Part shown: positions 58,938 through 64,000 of the stretch, piece after piece
Layout of the letters: each line of letters opens with the position of its first letter
How positions within the stretch are numbered: position 1 is the stretch's first letter
Assembly (NCBI RefSeq): GCF_019139535.1
Contig: NZ_CP077073.1
Span: 2,136,501 to 2,200,500 of the forward strand
Length of the DNA stretch: 64,000 nt
Direction: 5' to 3'
Source: Pseudomonas muyukensis
GTDB taxonomy: Bacteria; Pseudomonadota; Gammaproteobacteria; Pseudomonadales; Pseudomonadaceae
Program-made: the position numbers and the translations under genes
The notes under the pieces: model-generated
Told to the model about the DNA's origin: nothing
Seen by the model: only the letters and a program-made list of their open reading frames with translations
The model's database searches: none

Positions 58938-59903
58938 ATGAGCCAGCAGAACGTATTCATTGCCGGGCATCGGGGGATGGTGGGCTCGGCGCTGGTCCGG
59001 GCACTGGAGAAAGACCCCAATGTTCGGTTGCTCACGCGTGGCCGTGATCAGCTTGATCTGCTGGACCAGCGTCAGGTTACCGAGTTCTTCGGTAAGCACG
59101 CGGTCGATCAGGTCTACCTGGCCGCGGCGAAGGTCGGCGGTATTCATGCCAACAATGAATACCCGGCGGCGTTCATCTATGAAAACCTGATGATCGAAGC
59201 AAACATCATTCATGCGGCGTACAAGGCGGGCGTGAAGAAGTTGCTGTTCCTCGGCTCTTCCTGCATTTACCCCAAGTTCGCCGAGCAGCCGATGCGTGAA
59301 GAGGCATTGCTGACCGGTGTCCTCGAGCCCACCAACGAGCCTTATGCCATTGCCAAGATCGCCGGCATCAAGCTGTGTGAGAGCTACAACCGTCAGTACG
59401 GTACCGATTACCGCAGTGTGATGCCGACGAACCTTTATGGGCCAAATGATAATTACCACCCGCAGAACAGCCATGTGATTCCGGCCCTGATCCGGCGCTT
59501 CCATGAAGCCAAGGCACGAGGCGACGCAGAGGTTGTGGTATGGGGGAGTGGCGCGCCAATGCGTGAGTTCCTGCATGTCGACGACATGGCGGCGGCTTGT
59601 GTTCACGTCATGGGGCTTGAGCGCGAGGTGCTTTCCCGGCATGTTCAGCCAACACTTTCCCATATCAATGTGGGGACCGGTGTGGACTGTACTATCCGTG
59701 AGCTTGCCGAAACCGTGAGCAAGGTTGTCGGTTTTGCTGGAAAGCTGAGTTTCGATGCCAGCAAACCAGATGGTACTCCGCGCAAGCTGATGGATGTGTC
59801 CCGGTTGAGCAGCCTTGGCTGGAACGCATCCATTGCGCTTGAAGATGGTTTGGCGCACGCCTATGGGTGGTTCGTCGCCAACGCAGCCCAGGCTCGGTCG
59901 TAG
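58938..59903 (+). CDS. fcl: GDP-L-fucose synthase
   Basis: This 321-residue SDR (WcaG/Fcl) epimerises and reduces GDP-4-keto-6-deoxymannose to GDP-L-fucose. Features are [46 protein letters not shown] (Tyr-Lys pair), and [12 protein letters not shown]. Together with Gmd it would supply L-fucose or its derivatives to the O-unit. The stop overlaps the next GTG by one base. Confidence 0.96.
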   Translation: MSQQNVFIAGHRGMVGSALVRALEKDPNVRLLTRGRDQLDLLDQRQVTEFFGKHAVDQVYLAAAKVGGIHANNEYPAAFIYENLMIEANIIHAAYKAGVKKLLFLGSSCIYPKFAEQPMREEALLTGVLEPTNEPYAIAKIAGIKLCESYNRQYGTDYRSVMPTNLYGPNDNYHPQNSHVIPALIRRFHEAKARGDAEVVVWGSGAPMREFLHVDDMAAACVHVMGLEREVLSRHVQPTLSHINVGTGVDCTIRELAETVSKVVGFAGKLSFDASKPDGTPRKLMDVSRLSSLGWNASIALEDGLAHAYGWFVANAAQARS

Positions 59904-60367
59904 TGGGCGGCTTGCTGGGGGCGGCCGAGTTCCGCACGGTGGTCGAGCATGCGCCATTGGTCGCAATGGATTTGATCGTGCTCAATGACCGGGGCGAGGT
60001 GCTGCTGGGGCGGCGCTTGAATCGGCCTGCTCAAGGCTTCTGGTTCACCCCCGGTGGGCGGATACGCAAGGGCGAGTCGCTAGACGATGCCTTTTTGCGT
60101 ATCAGCCGCGATGAGCTGGGTGTGTCGGTGCCGCGCGCGGATGTGCGTTTGCTCGGCGTCTTCGAGCATTTCTACGCAGATTCGGCTTTTGCTGAGGACA
60201 TTGCCTCCGGGACCCACTACGTAGTGCTGGCTCATCAGCTTCGGCTGGATGACGAGGCGATTGCCCGTCTCCCCCTGGAGCAGCACGATGAGTACCGCTG
60301 GGTGGACCTCAGGACAACCGATTTGTCCGTGCATCAGCACGTGCGGGATTATTTCGAGCTGAGTTGA
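59903..60367 (+). CDS. gmm: GDP-mannose mannosyl hydrolase (Nudix)
   Basis: This 154-residue Nudix-type protein is like E. coli WcaH/Gmm, which hydrolyses GDP-mannose to GDP and mannose and may balance sugar nucleotide pools. It has PLVAMDLIVLN, RRLNRPAQGFWFTPGGR, and HYVVLAHQL..EQHDEYRWV. As in GDPMH enzymes, the Nudix box is altered (GGRIRKGESLDDAFLRISRDELG). The start is GTG 59903, overlapping the fcl stop by one base; no strong ribosome binding site is seen, consistent with coupled translation. Confidence 0.92.
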   Translation: MGGLLGAAEFRTVVEHAPLVAMDLIVLNDRGEVLLGRRLNRPAQGFWFTPGGRIRKGESLDDAFLRISRDELGVSVPRADVRLLGVFEHFYADSAFAEDIASGTHYVVLAHQLRLDDEAIARLPLEQHDEYRWVDLRTTDLSVHQHVRDYFELS

Positions 60368-60375
60368 TCAGGGCC

Positions 60376-60400
60376 TGCCGCCCTCGTACAGGGGGCGGCA
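60376..60400 (+). terminator. Hairpin between gmm and the polymerase gene
   Basis: TGCCGCCC and GGGCGGCA pair perfectly around TCGTACAGG, 9 bases after the gmm stop. There is no T-run. It could partly end transcription or protect the upstream mRNA within the O-antigen operon. Confidence 0.45.
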
Positions 60401-60433
60401 ACGGCTGAATGCTGGCGGGTGGGGTTAAATCTG

Positions 60434-61483
60434 ATGCTGTTTTTTTACTTGCCATTTGCCTATTCAGCGCTGCTGGCCGCATGGGGGCGACGCCAGTACT
60501 TGCTTTACTGGGGGTTGGCAGGGTTTCTGATCGTGCTCTGTGCCGTGCAGGACGTTGGCGTCACCGAGGATCATGGTAACTACGTCGATTACTTCAACCT
60601 GATTAACTTTGGTGATCAGGGTCTGTTTTTTATTGAGCCAAGTTTCTATGTGTTGGCGCGGCTTTCATTCTGGCTGACAAACAGTAGTCTTTTGCTGTTT
60701 TTTAGTTACGCAATACTGGGCGTGGGCTTGAAGCTGCTGCTGTTTCGGCGAGCGACACCCTACAGTTGGTTAAGTGTCACGCTGTACTTGTCCTATTTCT
60801 TTTTTTTGCAGGATTTCAATCAGATTCGTATCGGTGCGGCCACCGCGCTGTTGATGTGGGCGGCCTACCTTGGGCACGGGCGCGAGGGCGGCAAGGCGGT
60901 TTGCCTGGCACTGCTGGCGGCGTCCTTGCACTACTCGGCCGTGCTGTTCCTGCCTTTTCTGTGCTTGCGCCGGGCGGGGCTGCGCACGGTGATGATGCTG
61001 TACTTGTGCTGTTGCGTTCTGCTCATGGCGTATGCTTTGGATATCAGCCTGGTGAAGAACAGTGTGCAGTTACTGCTGATGCTGGATAATCCGCGCGTGG
61101 ACTTTTACGTCAACAATATTCTTGACGGTGAGGGCGGCGAGGTCAACCCGTTGCGGGTGACGCTGCACTTTGTGCTGCTGACACCGCTGGCGTTGCTGTT
61201 CCCATACATACAGCGTCGCGATCCCTTTATTGCCTATTCCGTGGTACTGCATCTGTGTGGCGTGCTGATCTTGCTGATGCTGCATGACGTGCAAGTGCTG
61301 GCCTACCGTATTTCGGATATTTTCAACCATTTCATGGTATTCTCGCTGCTTGCGTATGTCGTCCTGTTCGGTCGTCTGATCGGTACAACAGCGGTGCTTG
61401 CGGTCTCTTCATTCCAAATCATATACGTGCTGCTGATCCTAGAGTTTGTGCAGCCGTATGTATCGGTACTGGGTGGTTTATGA
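60434..61483 (+). CDS. wzy: EpsG/Wzy-type O-antigen polymerase
   Basis: This 349-residue protein has about ten membrane helices and the EpsG family pattern: EDHGNYVDYFNL near residue 45, FNQIRIGAATALLMW, and ASLHYSAVLFLPF. Such proteins in O-antigen loci act as Wzy, joining flipped O-units in the periplasm. It is the only polymerase candidate in the window. ATG 60434 is taken as the start; GTG 60419 is in frame. Low GC and AT-rich codons match a wzy gene. It overlaps manC by four bases. Confidence 0.8.
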   Translation: MLFFYLPFAYSALLAAWGRRQYLLYWGLAGFLIVLCAVQDVGVTEDHGNYVDYFNLINFGDQGLFFIEPSFYVLARLSFWLTNSSLLLFFSYAILGVGLKLLLFRRATPYSWLSVTLYLSYFFFLQDFNQIRIGAATALLMWAAYLGHGREGGKAVCLALLAASLHYSAVLFLPFLCLRRAGLRTVMMLYLCCCVLLMAYALDISLVKNSVQLLLMLDNPRVDFYVNNILDGEGGEVNPLRVTLHFVLLTPLALLFPYIQRRDPFIAYSVVLHLCGVLILLMLHDVQVLAYRISDIFNHFMVFSLLAYVVLFGRLIGTTAVLAVSSFQIIYVLLILEFVQPYVSVLGGL

Positions 61484-62883
61484 TCTTACCTGTCGTGATG
61501 GCCGGCGGTTCCGGGTCGCGTTTGTGGCCAATGTCGCGTGAGCTCAACCCTAAGCAGTTCTTGGCATTGGCCAGCGAAAAGTCGATGTTGCAGGTGACGG
61601 TCGAGAGGTTGCAGGGGCTGACCGACTTGATGCCCTTGATCATCTGCAATGAGAGCCATCGGTTCGTCGCCGCCGAACAGATGCGCCAACTCGGCCTGGA
61701 ACAAAGCGAAATTCTGCTCGAGCCGGTAGCGCGCAATACTGCTGGCGCGATTGCACTCGCGGCGTTGCGCGCGCGTTCACAAGGGCAGGACCCGGTGTTG
61801 CTCGTGCTGGCGGCGGACCACCTGATCAGTGACGGGGCCGTGTTCCGCGCTGCTGTGCGCGATGCGGTCGCTCTCGCCGAGGCGGGCAAACTGGTCACCT
61901 TCGGCATTCAGCCCACGGCTGCGGAAACGGGTTACGGCTACATCGAGAAAGGCGCCGTCAATGGTGCTGGCTACGAGATCGCCCGTTTCGTCGAGAAACC
62001 CGACCGGCAGACCGCGGAGCGCTATCTGCAGGACGGCGGCTACCTTTGGAACAGCGGCATGTTCATGTTCAAGGCCAGTCGCTACCTCGAGGAGATCAAG
62101 CATTTTGCCCCGCAGATTCATGCCTGCTGCGAAGAAGCGCTGGCCGCGAGCAGCGAGGACATGCATTTCGTGCGCATCGACGCCCAGGCTTTTGCGCGTT
62201 GCCCCAGCGACTCCATCGACTATGCCGTGATGGAAAAAACCACGGATGCTGTTGTGGTGCCCATGAATGCCGGGTGGAACGACATCGGTTCCTGGGCTGC
62301 GCTGTGGGACGTTGCCGACAAAGACGAGCAGGGGAACGTGGTCAGTGGCGATGTGATGACAACCGGCGTCAGCAATAGCTACATCAAGTCGACCAACCGC
62401 CTGGTCGCTGCAGTAGGTGTGGAAAACCTGGTCATCGTCGAAACGAATGACGCGCTGCTCGTGGTGTCCAAGGACAAGGTGCAGGATGTCAAGGTGATCG
62501 TGGAGTCACTCAAGGCCAGCCAACGCCAGGAGTACCACTGCAACCGCGAGGTCTATCGACCCTGGGGCAGTTATGACGCAATCGACCAGGGCACGCGCTA
62601 TCAGGTCAAGCGCATCACCGTGAAGCCAGGCGCCAAGCTGTCGGTACAGATGCACCATCATCGTGCCGAGCACTGGATCGTCGTCAGTGGTACCGCCAAG
62701 GTTACCAATGGCAAGGAGACCTACCTGGTGACGGAGAACCAGTCGACTTACATTCCCATCGGCCAGGTTCATGCATTGGAGAACCCGGGCAAGGTGCCGC
62801 TTGAACTGATCGAGGTTCAATCGGGTTCCTACCTGGGTGAGGACGATATCGTTCGATTCGAAGATATTTACGGGCGTGCGTAG
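61480..62883 (+). CDS. manC: Mannose-1-phosphate guanylyltransferase/mannose-6-phosphate isomerase
   Basis: This 467-residue type II PMI-GMP enzyme is like WbpW/AlgA. The nucleotidyltransferase part (1-330) starts PVVMAGGSGSRLWPMSR, with FVEKPDRQTAERYL and NSGMFMFKA. The C-terminal cupin isomerase part (about 345-465) has YRPWGSYDAI, VQMHHHRAEHWIVVSG and PIGQVHALENPG. It supplies GDP-mannose to Gmd and, if needed, to mannosyltransferases. No manB is nearby, so phosphomannomutase must come from AlgC or a gene elsewhere. Confidence 0.96.
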   Translation: MILPVVMAGGSGSRLWPMSRELNPKQFLALASEKSMLQVTVERLQGLTDLMPLIICNESHRFVAAEQMRQLGLEQSEILLEPVARNTAGAIALAALRARSQGQDPVLLVLAADHLISDGAVFRAAVRDAVALAEAGKLVTFGIQPTAAETGYGYIEKGAVNGAGYEIARFVEKPDRQTAERYLQDGGYLWNSGMFMFKASRYLEEIKHFAPQIHACCEEALAASSEDMHFVRIDAQAFARCPSDSIDYAVMEKTTDAVVVPMNAGWNDIGSWAALWDVADKDEQGNVVSGDVMTTGVSNSYIKSTNRLVAAVGVENLVIVETNDALLVVSKDKVQDVKVIVESLKASQRQEYHCNREVYRPWGSYDAIDQGTRYQVKRITVKPGAKLSVQMHHHRAEHWIVVSGTAKVTNGKETYLVTENQSTYIPIGQVHALENPGKVPLELIEVQSGSYLGEDDIVRFEDIYGRA

Positions 62884-62891
62884 GTGAGGGT

Positions 62892-64000
62892 GTGTCATTG
62901 AAAATTGTTGTTGCCAGTTGCGTATTTCCACCCGAGCCCGTCGTCAGCGCGCGTACCAGCTTCGATGTCGCCAACCACCTGCATGCCCAGGGGCATGAGG
63001 TGGTTGTCGCCTGTCCGGTCCCCAGTCGCAACGTCGCCGCAGAAGAAGTCGCGGACAAGATCGATCGCTTGAAGCTTGCGTTCCCGGTTTTCCGGCTGTT
63101 CGCGCTTGCCTCGAGAAAGTCCAGTTTCGTTTCGCGTTTCCTGGAGAACATCTCGTTCGGCCTGGCGCTGTTCTTCTGGATCCTGCGCCAACGCAAGGTG
63201 GATGTGATCTACGCCAATGTCTGGCCCTTGTTCTCCACCGGGTTGCTGGTGATGGCGGCACGCCTCAAAGGCATCAAGGTCGTGGCCAGTGTGCAGGACC
63301 TGTATCCCGAGTCGTTGGCGGTACAAAAGCGCATCGGTACCGATGGCGCGCTCTATCGTGTGCTGCTCAAGCTCGATACCTGGATTGCTCGACGAATCGA
63401 CCATCTGGTGGTCATATCCGATGGCTTCTATGACGCGTATACCCGCACGCGTGGCATCAATCCGTCGAAAGTCAGCCTGGTACGCAATTGGGTGGATGCC
63501 GGTCATATCCAGGAAATGCCCCGTGACGAGGCCAGGGCCAAGCTCGAGCAATTGCTAGGGTTGCGCCTGGAGGACGGGCAGAGCCTGTTTGTCTATGGCG
63601 GGAACATGGGGGTCGCCTCGGGGCTGGATGAGTTCATGGGGTACCTGGACGGCCTGGAGCCTGGTGCGGTGTTCCTGTTCGCCGGAGACGGCGCTTTGGT
63701 GCCGGACCTCAAGCGCACCGTCCAGGCGCGTGGCGAGCAGGCGCGTTTCCACTTCCTGTCCCCTTGGCCTTTCGAGTTGACGCCAGCGGTCTTCGGTGCT
63801 GCGGACGTGCTGTTGTTGCCGACGGCCACAGGTCAGGAGTTCGCTTCGGTGCCCTCCAAGCTGATTACCTACATGCTCGCCAGTCGGCCAATCTTGCTGT
63901 TGGCCGATGAACGTAGCGAATCGGCCAGCGAGCTGCGCAAGGCGGATGCAGGCATCACGGTCGGTGTGCGCAGCGCGGCGGCAGTGGCCGAAGCGATGCA
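62892..64000 (+). CDS. GT4 family glycosyltransferase (WcaI-like), right end cut by the window
   Basis: The 369 codons visible show no stop. The N-terminus KIVVASCVFPPEPVVSA has the glycine-poor GT-B start of WcaI-type colanic acid transferases. VVASVQDLYPESLAVQKR, SDGFYDAYTRTRGI, VRNWVDAGHI and YGGNMG are further family blocks, and ASVPSKLITYMLASRPIL is the donor-site region. GTG 62892 or TTG 62898 is the start (AGGG is well placed for the latter). It follows manC by 8 bases. It is a candidate fucosyl- or similar transferase; the donor is not proven. Confidence 0.85.
   Translation, partial: MSLKIVVASCVFPPEPVVSARTSFDVANHLHAQGHEVVVACPVPSRNVAAEEVADKIDRLKLAFPVFRLFALASRKSSFVSRFLENISFGLALFFWILRQRKVDVIYANVWPLFSTGLLVMAARLKGIKVVASVQDLYPESLAVQKRIGTDGALYRVLLKLDTWIARRIDHLVVISDGFYDAYTRTRGINPSKVSLVRNWVDAGHIQEMPRDEARAKLEQLLGLRLEDGQSLFVYGGNMGVASGLDEFMGYLDGLEPGAVFLFAGDGALVPDLKRTVQARGEQARFHFLSPWPFELTPAVFGAADVLLLPTATGQEFASVPSKLITYMLASRPILLLADERSESASELRKADAGITVGVRSAAAVAEAM

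Overview
The window is about 64 kb of a fluorescent pseudomonad chromosome, most likely a Pseudomonas putida-group strain. Three things support this. Gene order is that of the group: rluA-minEDC-lpxL-patatin-mlaA, then actP-SDR-rsmI, then undA-yciK-mupP-ubiG-mtaD-mtnA-gyrA-serC-pheA-tyrA/aroA-cmk-rpsA-ihfB. The first 50 kb have high-GC coding sequence. The intergenic gaps carry many short palindromic (REP-like) repeats. No rRNA, tRNA, insertion sequence, prophage or CRISPR array was seen.

Layout. 0-13 kb: RluA, the MinCDE division-site system, a lipid A acyltransferase, a patatin, a secreted alpha/beta hydrolase with MlaA, a membrane GH17 glucan enzyme, an orphan betaine-type binding protein and the YjcH-ActP acetate symporter. 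13-15.2 kb: an SDR, the small CsrA-family regulator RsmI, a YheU protein, and a 0.7 kb array of 107-bp repeats. 15.2-20.1 kb: the osmoprotectant operon for N-acetylglutaminylglutamine amide (asnO-ngg-M42 peptidase). 20.3-31 kb: MnmC, polyphosphate:AMP phosphotransferase, an EamA transporter, FumC, a DUF2059 protein, BolA, TrhO, a DsbA-like protein and an ABC exporter. 31-39.5 kb: a GGDEF/EAL protein followed by UndA (1-undecene synthase), then the leftward group mtaD-ubiG-mupP-yciK (S-adenosyl/methylthio metabolism, ubiquinone, peptidoglycan recycling) and divergent mtnA. 39.7-50.5 kb: the gyrA/serC-pheA-tyrA.aroA-cmk-rpsA-ihfB-lapA supra-operon. The hisC2 gene found there in P. aeruginosa is absent.

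50.6 kb to the end is the O-antigen locus, in the classical pseudomonad position directly after ihfB. Base composition falls and codon use becomes more AT-rich. It holds two Wzz chain-length regulators, an enterobacterial-common-antigen-like pair (RffA/WecE aminotransferase and WzxE-type flippase), a GT4 glycosyltransferase, a GDP-fucose module (gmd, fcl, GDP-mannose hydrolase, manC), an EpsG/Wzy-type polymerase, and a second GT4 transferase running off the right edge. Together these predict a Wzx/Wzy-dependent O-polysaccharide containing GDP-fucose-derived sugar and a dTDP-Fuc4N-derived sugar.

The observations most worth a second look are the hybrid O-antigen locus, the UndA gene next to a c-di-GMP protein, the MtnA protein lacking the usual catalytic cysteine, the 107-bp repeat array, and the missing hisC2.
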